NCBI RefSeq assembly: GCF_036785885.1
Contig: NC_092312.1
Location: forward strand, 25,004,001 to 25,068,000
DNA from: Coffea arabica
Lineage: Eukaryota; Streptophyta; Magnoliopsida; Gentianales; Rubiaceae
Length of the DNA: 64,000 bases
Direction of reading: 5' to 3'
Both the position numbers and the translations under genes were made by a program. Positions 49,201 through 61,600 of the stretch are shown here, piece by piece; the first letter of the stretch is position 1; the number at the start of each line of letters is the position of its first letter. The notes below the pieces were generated by a model. That model was not told the DNA's origin and did no database searches. It was given only the letters and a program-made list of their open reading frames with translations.

Positions 49201-51866
49201 GCCCCCCAGAATGATCAGGAAAGTAGTATATATATTTCTTAGCAACAACTTGCATCTCGAGGCTCGTGCTCTCCCTGTTCAATATTTTTTCTTTCTCCAT
49301 TTTCTACTCCTACATAATCTTGCCTTTTGCTTTCTTGTTTCTCTTCTTTCTCCAGCTATAGAACTCTTATCATTCTAGCAAGACTAGATATTATTGTTTC
49401 TGTACAGTTAACACGAAAATCTTTCATTAGGCAATATCAGAAATTTCAAAGAGATACAGCATGGAAAGGCACATATTCTCACTCTGAATGAATGATCTTT
49501 TGTTCTCCTTTGTGCCAGAAGATACAGCGGATCTCTACTTGTCAAGTGATAAATTCCTGGCTCCATTAGTTGCGGAAAATCTGATTTCTCCTGGCCAGGG
49601 TATGAGCAAAATTTTAAAAAGAAAATATGAAAAGACCACTCTAGTCTTATAGCCAGTAACTAGCCTTGGCCAATGTCAGGCTAGTTAAAAAGACACATTG
49701 GTCGAAGGCCAAGAAGTGCCCCTTGATGTCTCGCTGAATTTTCTTCAATATCAGTTGATGAAGAGAAATATTTGAGCAAGTAAAGAAAGGCTGCTTGTTG
49801 GAGGTGATCTAGAATAGAATACTACATGGATGTTAAAGACATGCTTGGTGGATAACTGAGACAGTTCCACTCTCTCAACCAGGCCACCAAAAAGAAAAAG
49901 GTAGTATTAAGCATCCCAAAATGGAAAGAAAAGATTTTATTGAAAAATTAAGTAGAAAAATAGTCATTCTGAATACAAAAATGATTAATCGTTTGTTTGG
50001 AAAGGAGTTTATTTGGATGATTTATTTGAGATAATTACTATAATATTTTTTGTGATGTGATGTATGCGAAATAAAAATGTAATTGAAATTTGTGAAACAA
50101 ATTATTTTTTCTCAAATCATCGCAATCCAAACACAAAGTGCAGCGCATACATTGCATGCGGGCTCTCCTGTGAACATATATATGCTAATGATTTGAAGAC
50201 CAACTTGAGATTTTGCTAAGCCATATTAAAGAAAGGGGGTGGCAAAAAGGATTTTAGTAATTAACAAAAAGCTACATCCGAAATTCTTTCCCTATGAAGC
50301 ACATTTACAAGAACAAAACATCATTCAATGTATTGTACTGAATTAGATAAACAAAATGCTTTAATCTATAAACTTTCTCCTATTAAATTTTGCCATTGGA
50401 CTTTAATAAAAGAGATAACTGGTTTTTCCAATTGAAGCTGCATTCATTTTCTCTGGCTAATATCAGTGCCCATAATTTACACTTCCATTCATGAATCTCA
50501 TTTATTCATGCAAGAGAGTTTAAGTGAAAAAATTAATGCAAAGATATCCACCTATTATATTAACACAAAAAGATGTAACTAAAGGAAGGAAATCACTGCT
50601 GCTCTTGAAATCAATGGAAATCAATAATGTAATGGAGAGTTCCAAATTCCATGACAACTGCAGAGAACTAGCAATGGGATTGTGGATCAAGAAAAAGGTT
50701 CTCTTCCTTTGAAATGAAAAGAGAATGAAAGAAAATGAGTCCATGTATTCACACTTGTCAGCCAGCCTATAGATTGGGAAACAAAATTAGAGCTTTGTTG
50801 ACACGTTGCAGCAAAGCAAAGTGGGATTGAATTGGCCATTGGAAATTAGTCCCTAAGCTAAATATTAAGAATATTTTTTTACTTTCTTTACTTTGTTTTT
50901 TCTTAAAATTTCAACACAGACATAACCTTATATATATATATGTATATATATATCTAGCATTCACATAAATTACTAACAAAAAGAAGTAAAGGGCTTGTAT
51001 ATTCTCCCAAAAAGAAAAAGAAAAAGAAAAAAAATAAAAATATTTTGCTTTACATTCTTTAAAGATTACAAAAAGATGTTACATTGAATTGTAGTGATGA
51101 CACAAACTTATTAGTTATTATATATACTAACCAAAATAAGCCAAAAATTCAATAAGTGGAAAAAAAGAATAATTTAATATTCGAGTAGGAAATTAACTAC
51201 ACATAAACTCAGTGTGTATACATTGAACTATTATTATCTTCTCATTAACACACATACTCAAGAAGAAATTTTTGAATATAACTAGTCCACATGGAATAAA
51301 TACGAATATTTGTACCTTAAGCATTGTAACTTGTACTACTACAAAGAGTACAAACAAACATCATAAAATCATGATAATGAGCATCTTTTTTTTTTTTTTA
51401 GTATAGTTCCTATTGCCAAAACTTGTACATGCTTCATCAAAACTTGTACGATTGAAGAATATTTAAAACGAGAAATTGCTTGTACAGCATGAATCAAAAG
51501 TTGTACAGTTTGAAGAGTTACTATACAGTACTTAAAAGCTAGTCCTACTAGTACGCACTAGAACAAATATTTTAACAATGTCAAAATTCCGTCCAAGACT
51601 TTTCCCCCCAAATCCCTCCCTCCCCTTCAAAATTCACAAAATTCCAAAAACAAATACTAAATGAATAGAAAAAGGGCAAAAAAAAGGAGAGAAAAAGTCT
51701 GAAAATATTTGTATCTATCTTCTTGAGAAATAAAAGCCTGTGCAGAGTCAGACTGGAAGACTGCAGCTCGCTCACTCCCTCCTACTTACCTTAAAATCTT
51801 AGAGAGAAAAAGTAAGAGTAAAAAGAAAGAAAGAAAGAAAAAAAAAAGAGAAAATACAAGAAAACC
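49201..51866. other. SIG2 3' region, spacer and LHP1 promoter/leader
   Basis: SIG2 3' UTR sequence, then AT-rich spacer with one short MITE (49994-50133), TA and A-rich runs near 50930 and 51010. A purine-rich leader (GAAAGAAAGAAA, about 51790-51860) lies directly before the LHP1 start. No gene is recognised. Confidence 0.5.
49994..50133. mobile_element. Short MITE with TGTTTGG..CCAAACA ends, 140 bp
   Basis: Starts TGTTTGGAAAGG and ends GCAATCCAAACA. The interior GATGATTTATTTGAG (left) pairs with CTCAAATCATC (right). This structure is very common among plant hAT-like MITEs. No clear target duplication is seen. Confidence 0.6.
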
Positions 51867-54800
51867 ATGAAAGGAGGGAAAAGAAGAGCCTCCGTGGACC
51901 CGCCGGCTCCACCGGAGACCTCGGCTGAGGGCGGAGAAGGAGGAGCAATGGGAAATGATCAGAACCCTCCTCGTGGTCCTCCTTCTAGTCTTGATGCCCC
52001 GGCGGACGACGGTCGGCAGAAGCAACCGGAGAAAGGAGCAGGAGCTGGTGGTGCTGAGAAGGATAGTTCTGTGGCTGCTGTGGCTGCGGCGGAGGCGGAA
52101 GAAGAGGAGGAAGAAGAGGAAGAAGAAGAGGGGGAGAAGGCAAATGACCAGTTTGATGAGGGGCAGATGGAAGAGGGTGAAGGTGAAGAAGGGGAGGGAG
52201 AGGGCGAAAAGGCTAAGCTTGCCGAAGGTTATTATGAGATCGAGGCCGTTCGCCGGAAAAGGGTCCGAAAGGTATGATTTTCTGTTTTAATTTCTCGTTT
52301 AAATTTGTGTTAAAGTTATTACCATTTGTGGGTTTTTCTTTGTTCTTCTATTTTTAATTTTTTTTTTTTGCGGTTTTTGGGTTAATGCTGAGGAACGCAA
52401 GTGCTTAATGATTTCAAAGGCAAAAACCTTTTTTGAGGCAAATTTATGTATGAAATTTTGTAAACGTTGTTGGTTTTTGTTCTTTTCATGGCTTCAGTGA
52501 TTTTGGTTAGATAATTGACAAGAATGGTTTTTTGGGCTAATGCTGCTGATTATTGTATTTTCATGAACGATTTAATGTGCTTAATTTTACTCTTTGCTTT
52601 TACTTTTATTTTGAATTTTCGTGCTGAATTTTTTTGTAATGCATGTTTTTACCCCTTTTATGGCTAATTTTGTGGCTTGCTGTTTGTTTTCTTTGTTGGT
52701 ATTTGGAAATCTGTTGGATGCTGCGGAAAAATGAATAGGGTGAAGTTCAGTATCTGATAAAATGGTTAGTCCTCCTCCTCGCCTTCCCTCCTCCCCCCCT
52801 CTCCCTCTCTCTCTCACACACACACACAGACATCCACACACGCATACCCCATGGATATACCCACATTATGCACGAACTCTCTGACATTAAGTAATTTTGC
52901 ATCTGTCTATTGAACTTTGGAAGGGAAATGTTAGATTTGCGTGATTTAGAGTAAATCATCAATGGGAAGTATAAAGTTTCCATCCATTAGCGTCATAGAT
53001 TTAGCATAGCATTGGATCTAATGCTTAAATTACCAATTAGTATCTTGAAGAAAAGTGTTAGATTTTGCTGGATTTGATAAAATTCTCTATAGCATGTCTA
53101 GATTGCCATTCATTAATGTCAAGAGCAATCCGTTATTAAATTTTCCTAATTTTTTGGGGGTCAAAGGCGAGGCTGGCCGGAGACAGCCAATACATGGGAG
53201 CCATTGGAAAATTTGTTATCCTGTTCGGATGTTATTGAGGCCTTTGAAGACAGGTTAGTTTTTTGTTTCCCTTCCAGTCAATTAATGTTTAGTCTGAGTG
53301 ATTAGGTTGGTGTCCCTTGTATGTGCTTAACATTTGTTGTTTTTCTCTTACGTTGTTTGTATTGCTTGGATGGTTATGAAGCTTGCGGTCAGGGAAACGG
53401 TCAACACGTAGGCGTAAGCGCAAATATGGAAGCGCTCAATCTCAGTCAAAGAAAAAGCAGCAGCAGCGTTCCCCTGCAGCTGCTACGTATAATGTCCCTG
53501 CTGTAAAGGTTCGCATTCTTGAGAAGCCATTACCATTTCCTCCTCTCAATGAACCCGGCAGTACAAATGGAGAAGCTGGTGTCAATGGTGTGGATAATGA
53601 GAATGGTGTGAATCCAGCAACCTTTAGGACTGATTTATTGGAAGAACCAAATGAATTGAATCTTAAGATAAGTGAACTGAGAGGAGCTGCTGTTAGCAAT
53701 GAGGATTGTGTTGACAAATATACAATTGATGCACAAGAAGCTCCATTGTCAGAACAAAGTGGACGTGCAAATGGCCTGCAGAATGCTGATTGTCCAGAAC
53801 CAGTTCAATCTGGTCGCTGCACTGGTGCTAAAAGGAGGAAGTCTGGTTCCGTTAAAAGGTTTAAACAAGATTCACCCTCAGGCATGGCAGAGAATCTACA
53901 GAACATGGCAGCAACTAATGGGTCTTGTGGAATGAGTGCGAATTCAGGGAGTCAAAGTTCTGACCATATGGCTAATGATCTCCGTTTTAAAAGCAAAGTT
54001 GACAGTTCTAAACATATATGTGATATCACTGAGATTGTCAAGCCGGTGAGCTATTTGTCTGCGGCGGCAAACAGCAACGGTCAGGATATCTCAGTTACCT
54101 TTATGGCTAAGAGGTTTGTGATCCAACACCTACTTTGTTGATCTGTATTTCTTTTAAATTTGTGCTTGTTTACTACTTATACCAACTGTAATTCCCTAAT
54201 TGATGTCTCTTTCAGTTTTGAGATAAGGTTCTGCTTTTGTCTAAACATATGTAAACTTGTTTTAACTAAAGTTTCCAAACATATAGTCAGGTTATGGTGT
54301 ATATAGCATGTGGTCATGGGCAATGTGAAGCATTAGGAACCAAAACTTGGTGGAACTTGTGATTAGACTGCTCTGATTGGCTGTTAAGGACTTATTGCAA
54401 AGCGCTGGTGAAAGAAATAATAGGATGTATATGCTGGAAATTCATGTATTTTGGTTGGATGTGAGAGGGTTTTTGTGTGTGTATGTTTGTGTGTTGTGTT
54501 GGACGGTAGTTGTATTAATGTTGTTTACTGTCTTAAATTTGGCGACCTATGTAAATAATAAAGTTGGGGAGGCTGCTATAAGTGTATCTCTGACAGTGCC
54601 AGAAGCACTGAAATTATACTTTTGTTGACATGACTGGATGCTAAAGTGCTGGATACAAGGTTTACATGTTTATAATATTAATTTACTCTGTTTTCTGAAT
54701 ACTTTTGCCTATTGTGTCTGTGTTTTTGCCATGCCTCACAGATCTGATGGGAGCGAAGTGACAGTGGACAACAAATTTCTGAAGGCCAATCACCCTGTTC

Positions 54801-54961
54801 TGGTAATTGTTCTACCTCTTAGTCGCAGGTTTCCTTTTGCTCAGGTATTGGCAAATACAGAGTTGTCATTTCTTTTTCTGACAATTTAATTTAAATTACT
54901 TTTCTATATTTTGCAGTTGATAAACTTCTATGAGAAACATCTCCGGTACAGTCCTGCGTAA
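51867..54961 (+). CDS. LHP1: LIKE HETEROCHROMATIN PROTEIN 1 (LHP1/TFL2), 6 exons
   Basis: Nuclear chromodomain protein that binds H3K27me3 and works with Polycomb repression; in Arabidopsis it restrains flowering-time and floral genes. Exons: 51867-52271, 52739-52764 (26 nt), 53167-53253, 53382-54113, 54742-54802, 54917-54961, all joined in frame for 451 residues. The N-terminus (about 1-115) is Gly/Pro/Glu-rich with a run of about 12 Glu. The chromodomain (about 119-172) reads [39 protein letters not shown] and keeps the aromatic residues. It is split over three exons. Basic segments [10 protein letters not shown] and [16 protein letters not shown] look like nuclear localisation signals. The C-terminal chromo-shadow domain ([20 protein letters not shown] through [11 protein letters not shown]) is complete. 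The acidic N-terminus is much longer than in Arabidopsis. Confidence 0.95.
52771..52830. repeat. Compound CT/CA microsatellite in LHP1 intron 2
   Basis: Pyrimidine-rich (CTC)n, then (CT)n and (CA)n. It starts only about 6 nt after the donor of the 26-nt exon, so its length might affect splicing of that exon. Confidence 0.9.
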
Positions 54962-56048
54962 GGTTTGGGCTGGTGATGGTGCAGACATTGGGTAGTTCAG
55001 CATCACCTGTGTTCTCCAATGTATAGTGTTGTAATTTTGTAGGTGGACTAAAATGCTGCAACTTAATCCGTGAAGTATTTAATGGGGAGAGTAGCAACTA
55101 GGATCCAGCTGAATTGTGCAGCAAACTGCTTTTACTTGATTGTTTTTGTGAAGTAACTTGACTTTCTCCAAAGGGTTATTCCCCTTTTAGTTTCAAACTT
55201 GATTAACATGTATTCTGTCATCTTTTTAGTGCTGGACTATGTCATATGTGAACAAAAAAGGCTTAGTTGTTTCTGTCTGGGCTCATCCATGATAGCGGAC
55301 ACCCGACAGCCGTAAACTCCCTGCTCAAGATGTATGCGAAGAGAACCATTCAAGCTTAAACATTTGTACCAGTTCGTTAGTTCTTTGAATGACCTGGTGC
55401 AGAAATGATCTGGATTTTTAAATTGTTCTGCATTTTGGTCTTCCTAGTCTTTTCAGTTTTCATTCATAATATTATTTTCATTCAGGCCTTCAGTCATGAT
55501 GTCTATGTTCTTGTCTAAATTGTCTTCAATAATATTACTATAATCAGGATCTCTCTTATGATCTTTATCCTTCCCTGCCTAAGCCAGTTTATGGGGGTTC
55601 ATTATTTATCATTATTATTAAGTATCGATCCGATCGATAACGTATTTGGGATGTCACGGTCACTATTGTTGTTGGCCGTTCTTTAAAAAAAAAAAACAAA
55701 AATGTCCAGAAAGTACCATCGGTATTTATCATTATTAGGAGCACCTGAAAGCAGACGTTTTGTTTTCTTTTTTTTTTCCACCAAGAAACAAAGAAGTCAA
55801 GACTATATGATAGTGTTGCTAGTCCATGGCATCATCTGTGCAACGAAGAATAATATAGGCAACAGACATTGATGGGGATCACTAAAATCCGCGTCTTTAT
55901 ACCTAGAAACAGGCACCAAGTCACCAGCCTTTGTGTCCCAAGAAAAAGAAGCTTGGGATGATTCGTTCTTAGCCATCTTCAACCAACACAAGTCTCAGTA
56001 TTTATGCTCCATCAACCCCAGTGGAGGCCAGTTTAGAATCCAGTGAAA
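54962..56048. other. LHP1 3' UTR and spacer
   Basis: 3' untranslated sequence of LHP1, then spacer with poly-A and poly-T runs (55685-55697, 55769-55779). A TATTTATG sequence near 55999 could serve as TATA box for the small gene at 56049. Confidence 0.5.
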
Positions 56049-56318
56049 ATGGCAAGAAGAAGAGGGCCATCACCGCTTGTTCCTGCACTCATGGTTTTGG
56101 TACTGAGCCTGATCATCTTCTGGCCTCACATATACTTCGTCCTGGGAATTGTCGTGCCTCGGTTCCAAGCGGAGCTAGATGCAGATGATGCTGGAAGTTC
56201 AACTAGTTTCCTGATGCAACTCCTGCTTGTGTTCTTGATGTTTCTTGTACGCTTTCTCGCTGCATCCAGTCCTGGAAAGCGGCAAAGCAGCCGGTCTAGT
56301 TATTATGGTTATAAATGA
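56049..56318 (+). CDS. Small two-helix membrane protein, function unknown
   Basis: Single-exon frame of 89 residues starting MARRRGPSPLVPALMVLVLS. I chose the ATG at 56049 because the only in-frame codon just upstream is GTG. There are two hydrophobic helices, about residues 10-36 (VPALMVLVLSLIIFWPHIYF..) and 53-73 (FLMQLLLVFLMFLVRFLAA), separated by an acidic loop (AELDADDAG). The tail is short and basic, rich in Ser, Arg and Tyr. Positive charges at both ends suggest a hairpin with both ends in the cytosol. Base composition is more GC-rich than the flanks, supporting coding. I do not recognise a named family. It could be a real small gene or, less likely, a chance frame. Confidence 0.7.
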   Translation: MARRRGPSPLVPALMVLVLSLIIFWPHIYFVLGIVVPRFQAELDADDAGSSTSFLMQLLLVFLMFLVRFLAASSPGKRQSSRSSYYGYK

Positions 56319-56777
56319 ATAACGAGGGGGATGTGGCTTTGGAGCGGTGACTCTTCTTCTGGTGCTGATCTTTCTAATCCTTAACAAACTAATGTAAGCG
56401 TCTGTGCTAAGCTCTTGCAACAAGTGAAACTTTAGATTGAGGCAGCTTAGAACTTTGCCTTTTGCAATTGATCTGATCGCCCATAGATACAATTAGATGC
56501 TTTGAGATTTGGAGTTTCCTGGTTGAATAACCTCTACTTAGGCGTGTATGGTCCAAGTAGAGGAATTTGTTGGCAGTAACAACAGATTCTTGAATTCTTT
56601 AAACCGTGGAGTTTGATCAAAACAAGTTCTAATACTTTTGTACTTATTATCATTCGATTTCAAATTTGGAATGATTTCCAAAATTTGCTATGTCTTGGCA
56701 GTGAAAAAATAGAATGTAAAAAATTCTGAGTAGAAGTTCTATAATGCAACGAATGGTTGAAATCTGAGTGGAAGTTT
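56319..56777. other. 3' region of the small membrane-protein gene
   Basis: Probable 3' UTR and spacer with no other gene seen. Confidence 0.5.
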
Positions 56778-57083
56778 GGGTTAATTTCACGTTGTACCCT
56801 TTAATTAGACCCGAACTCTCACTTTAGTTCCTAAACTTTATAATGGGACGCTTTAGTCCCTTAATTATAAAACTTGTCCATTTCAGTCCCTAAAGTATAA
56901 AATTTGCCCCCATTTTTCCTCTAAAGTATACTCACCTAGGCATAAAATCTGTCTCACTTCCTTATTGATGTTATTTAAGTGAGATAAATTTTATAGTTTA
57001 TGGACTAAAGAGTCTTATTTTAAAGTTTAAGGACCAAAGTGGGAATTTGACTACAGTTGCAGGGTGCAGAATGGAATTAGCCC
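56778..57083. mobile_element. MITE, 306 bp, with 9-bp target duplication
   Basis: The left end GGGTTAATTTCACGTTGTAC and right end ..GGAATTAGCCC are inverted, and pairing continues inward: TTAGTTCCTAAACTTTATAA on the left versus TTAAAGTTTAAGGACCAAAG on the right. TGGAAGTTT (56769-56777) and TAGAAGTTT (57084-57092) flank it, a 9-bp duplication with one mismatch. That length and the long inverted ends fit a Mutator-like MITE. No gene is inside. Confidence 0.8.
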
Positions 57084-58615
57084 TAGAAGTTTTATAATGA
57101 GATTTTTGTGTAAAAAGAACCAAAACAGATGATGAAATTCATTATGCTTTTAACTTAAAAGAGGGTATCTAACTACTAAACATTTGGACCAAAACATGGA
57201 TTGCATAATATATACTTAATATCATGCTATGAAAAAACTAACACTTTATTATAGATATCTTAAAGGTCCAGCAATAGGATCAACAACAATAATGGAAAAA
57301 AGAACCAAAAAAGTACTACTGCAGTTTTTTTTTTTTTTTTTTTTGGGGGTAAGAGAGAAGCTTCAGCCATGAATGCAGACCAAAAAGGGGACCGCAAATT
57401 CCTCCAAAATAGATTGATAGTGCTTGATTCCATAATTATAAGATGTTGTCTTGGACCCGAAAACATAAGGTGTTTGCTGCCATACTTCCTTCAAGGTTCA
57501 TGAAAACCAGTTGAAATCTGTGGAGACAAGGGCAGATTATGCTGCAATCCTGAATTGTTCTTTCTCCTTTTGAGATTGACATCGCCCCTGAATAATCCAT
57601 GGAAAAAAGTTAGCTAAGTCGTTTAACTCTATATTCACATCCATTATCTGTCCCCAAAAAAAAAAGAAAAAAAGAAACTTTTATATACACATCAAAGAAA
57701 AGTCAATGACCACACTTTCTAATATGAAAAGTCTGGATGTAAGTTAAGACATGTTTCCGAAATCATAAGTCGTTTATAGAGCTTTTTACGGATTGCTCAT
57801 GAACACACAATCCTCATATAAGCAGTGAAATTCGAATATATGATCTATTCTTATAAATTGCCCATCAATGCACTGCCCTCACATTAGCAGTGTAATTCAA
57901 ACATACGACTTCTTACGAGTAACTGTTCCGTTCTTGCCAACTAAACTAACACAAGTTGGCTCTAAGATGAATTCTTTTTTTTAAACCAATCCATATGGAT
58001 TGTGGGTAAGGGAAACCCATTTTTAGACATGATAAACCAAATGGGGTAACGTATATGGTACGATAAAATGTTATCCTCTTTGTTAACATTCTTTAGTAAT
58101 AACATGTAGTAATAGAAATCATAATAAGTACTTGTACCCGTTTATTTTGTCATAGAATAAATGTATGCAATGAATCAATATTGCAGCTCATTCAACTTTT
58201 TGTGTTTAGTTATTTTTTTTGATAGGCAAATGAAAAGAGAAAATGTGTCCGATTATTTGTTACAGAAGCACCGATAAAAATCTACACACAAACATAAAAT
58301 ATATTTCTGTTACAGAAACATATAGATATGCAATAGACATAGTCAATGTTAATAAATTGCCAAAAAAGGGAAAATTTCATTCAAATTTCTTGCCTAAACA
58401 GCAAAACAACAATCATACCACTCATTTGTGTTAGCTCAGAATATTACCTGTTTAAACCGCTGTCAAGAGAATTAACCAGATTAGGCTTGGTCTTCAATTG
58501 TTCTTGTACCTGCAACGACAAGAAGAAAAGTTTAAGTTTCCAGTTTCTAGGGAAGATAACTTTTGAAAGTCTACCCACATACGTATATTTTATGGCAAAA
58601 AAAAAAGAGAAGAAA
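57084..58615. other. Spacer and 3' side of the NLR gene
   Basis: AT-rich with a T run at 57326-57344. At 58511-58444 on the minus strand, a TTGCAG acceptor opens a short frame (VQEQLKTKPNLVNSLDSGLN or a shifted alternative). This might be a last exon or the 3' UTR of the NLR gene. Nothing else is recognised. Confidence 0.5.
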
Positions 58616-61600
58616 TTACATAAAAATTGAGTACCAACCTTTGCAGCAAATAAGGCAATGATACCAAGCAGCTGGAGGATTTTGTGGATTTTGACTTGCA
58701 AGGACCTGAAGAGGCTCTATCTCTAGGTCAGGAATGCCTTGGATATTGGGCCAATCTGCTCCAGAAACATTTTGGCATTCTTTGATCAGTTCTGGACACC
58801 CTTCAATTAGCAAATGGCGAAGGGATGCTGAAAAACCTTCCGCAGGCAATGAATGAAGTTCAGGGCAGTTCTCGATGTTTACATCGGTCAGGGATGTAAG
58901 GTTCTGGAATGCCTCCTCGGGACCAAGTGACGTAAGACCGGAGTTTGAGCTAATAATCAAACACTTGAGTGTCGCGGGTAGCTCTTTATCTGGAAATCTC
59001 ACAAGATTGGGGCAGCCCCGAACGGAAAGTAGCTCGAGGGAAGTCATGCCTTCAAATGGTACTGAAGCTGCTGTTTCATCTGACAAGGATGTTAAGTCAT
59101 TGCATCTGCTTATGTACAACGTCTTGAGTCCAGGAAGATGTGGCCACTTGGGAAATGATGTTAAGTTTGAGATGTTTGAGATCACCAACGAATACAAAGA
59201 CCCGGTATCAGGAATTGCCCTCACCAACGTTGGATCATCACAGGCATCAATCGCTAGGTGTTGAAGGCGTTGCGAAAATTCTGGGGTAGGCAGTTTGGTA
59301 AGCAGTGGGCAGCCACTTACTTCCAGTTTCTGTGGTGCAAATACCTCTGGCAAACAAGGCAATTTGGGACAGTCTATGACTTTCAGTTCCAAGAGTTTAA
59401 TGAAGGAAGGCTGGCGTACATGATGGACTGGTTGGCCATGGTTATTGACGGAACCCAAAATGACCGTGTGCTCATTGAAATCCTCCAGAACAAGATTGTG
59501 CATGAGCTTCAAAAACATCACTGAGGGGATCAACGGAAGGGCCTTTAACGAATTACATTTTTTTATTTTCATGGCCCCAAGGTTGAGAAATATTTTGGGC
59601 GTGTCTCTGAGCTTTGGGCAGTTGCTGATCTTTAGCCTGTGGAGAAAATGGTATGGTGCATCCATCCATTCCTCCAACTCAAGATTCCCCTTGAGGCTGA
59701 GGCTCTGAAGGCGTGATAGTTGGCCAAGAGAAAGGACTCTGCAATTTATGCAATGATTTAAGGTCAAGGAAGTAAGATTTTTTACCTGCCCGTCTCTTAT
59801 CCAAGCTGGGAATCGAGCACCCTGATAGTGTATGACTTGGATCTCCTTAATGTCCGGATGAGGCTGAAGATCTTCAATGATATTTTCATCTAGTGCTGCA
59901 TTCTCTGGACTACCATTCCTATTATTACTCCATTCAAATACAACCTTCACAAGATCTTCTTTATCTTTCAAATTTGCCTCTCCAGCATTGGCTGCATTTT
60001 CGAGCTCCTTAATGTGCAATGCTCCTTTCAGATGAAGCATCCCCTTCAGTTCATTAATTCCTTTTCCAGCTTCACGGCTAACAGGGAATGCATGCAAATT
60101 TTGTAGGCCAGTAATGCTCCCGATTCCTGGTGGCAAGGTACGTAGCTTGTACCAGAAGATGTCATCGAGCTCAAGATGCTGTAAATTGGTTAGCTTTCCA
60201 AGGTCTTTTGGTAGTTCAAAAAGCCAAAGGCATGACAAAAGTTTTAAAGTTTCCAAATTGATGAGGTTGCAAACTGAGTTGGGAAGCCTTCTGATTTCTG
60301 TTTTCGACAGGTCCAGGTAGTGCAACAACTTCAGCTCACCAACTGATTCAGGCAGTTCAAGCATGATGCTTGAGCTTAAATCTAAGATTCTTATGTACTT
60401 CAAAGATTGGAATATGCTGTCAAGGGCCTGGCCAAAGTTTTTCTGATGGTCACTGGGTGATAGAAGTGTCCGCAACTTCTGAGATTTCTCCATAATTCCC
60501 ATGATGGGCTGCTCAGCAGCACTACACAGCAGTGAGATATGCCGAGCTTTTTCATAGAAGTTGCAGGGGTCATTATCCTTGATTTGATAGCAGTAGGGGC
60601 CTGAAACCGACTCTGCCAAATTATGAAGAAGATCATGCATCCTGAAAGTCTCCTGATTATCAACTTTTGAGAGTTGAAAGAATGACCTTCTCAGCAGCTC
60701 ATCAAAATATTCTTCCCCAATATCTTCTATCGAGTATTGTCCTCTTGGAAGGATGAAAGATGCTGCTTTCCATACTTTAATCAGATCCATCTTATGGAAG
60801 ACGTATGCCTTTGGATAGATGCAAGTGTATGCAAAACACCGTTTTAGATGAGCAGGCAGATGATTATAACTCAAACTTAAAGCAGGCAAAATCTGTGGCT
60901 TCCTTGCATCATTATGTTTCTCTGCTTCCCAAATCTCATGTTTTTGGATATTTCTCCATTTCCTTGCACCATCGATCCCTCGCAAGAGGCTTGCCATGAC
61001 CTTTATGGCCAATGGTAAACCTTTACATTTTCGGACGATATCCTTACCAATCTCCTCTGTTTCTTCAGTCCTCTTGGCGCCCCCTGGACCAAATGCAATT
61101 TTTTCAAAAAGAAACTGACACTGATCTTCCGGCAATAGTTCCAGGAAATGAGGAGGCAGCGTCCCCATGAGATTTGCGACGTGGCTGCTACGACTGGTAA
61201 CCACTACTCTAGATCCCTTTCCCCCATGTTTCAGGAGCTTTTGAAGATCACTCCAATCAAAACTCTCCGGCCACACATCATCTAGAATGAGTAGGTACGG
61301 CTTTCCCTTCAAGAATTCAAGAAGGCGAGACTCTAATTGGACATTCGACAATGAACTGATGTCATTATATTTGATCTCAGTGTGGTATTCTATCATGTCT
61401 TTCAGGACTTTTGTGTAGTTGAAGACATCTGTGACACATACCCACATCCTAAACTCGAAATGGTTTTTGACTCTCTCGTCATTGTACACAAGCTGACCAA
61501 GAGTTGTCTTGCCTACACCTCCCATACCAATGATGGGAGCCACAGAAACATCACCTTGTCTGTCAGATTCCTCTGATAGCAAGAGATTGATCATCCTGTC

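Noticed and set aside
51955-52290. Arg/Lys-rich frame overlapping LHP1 exon 1
   Set aside because: It is a +1 shadow of the Glu-rich LHP1 N-terminus; the in-frame LHP1 reading leads into the chromodomain.
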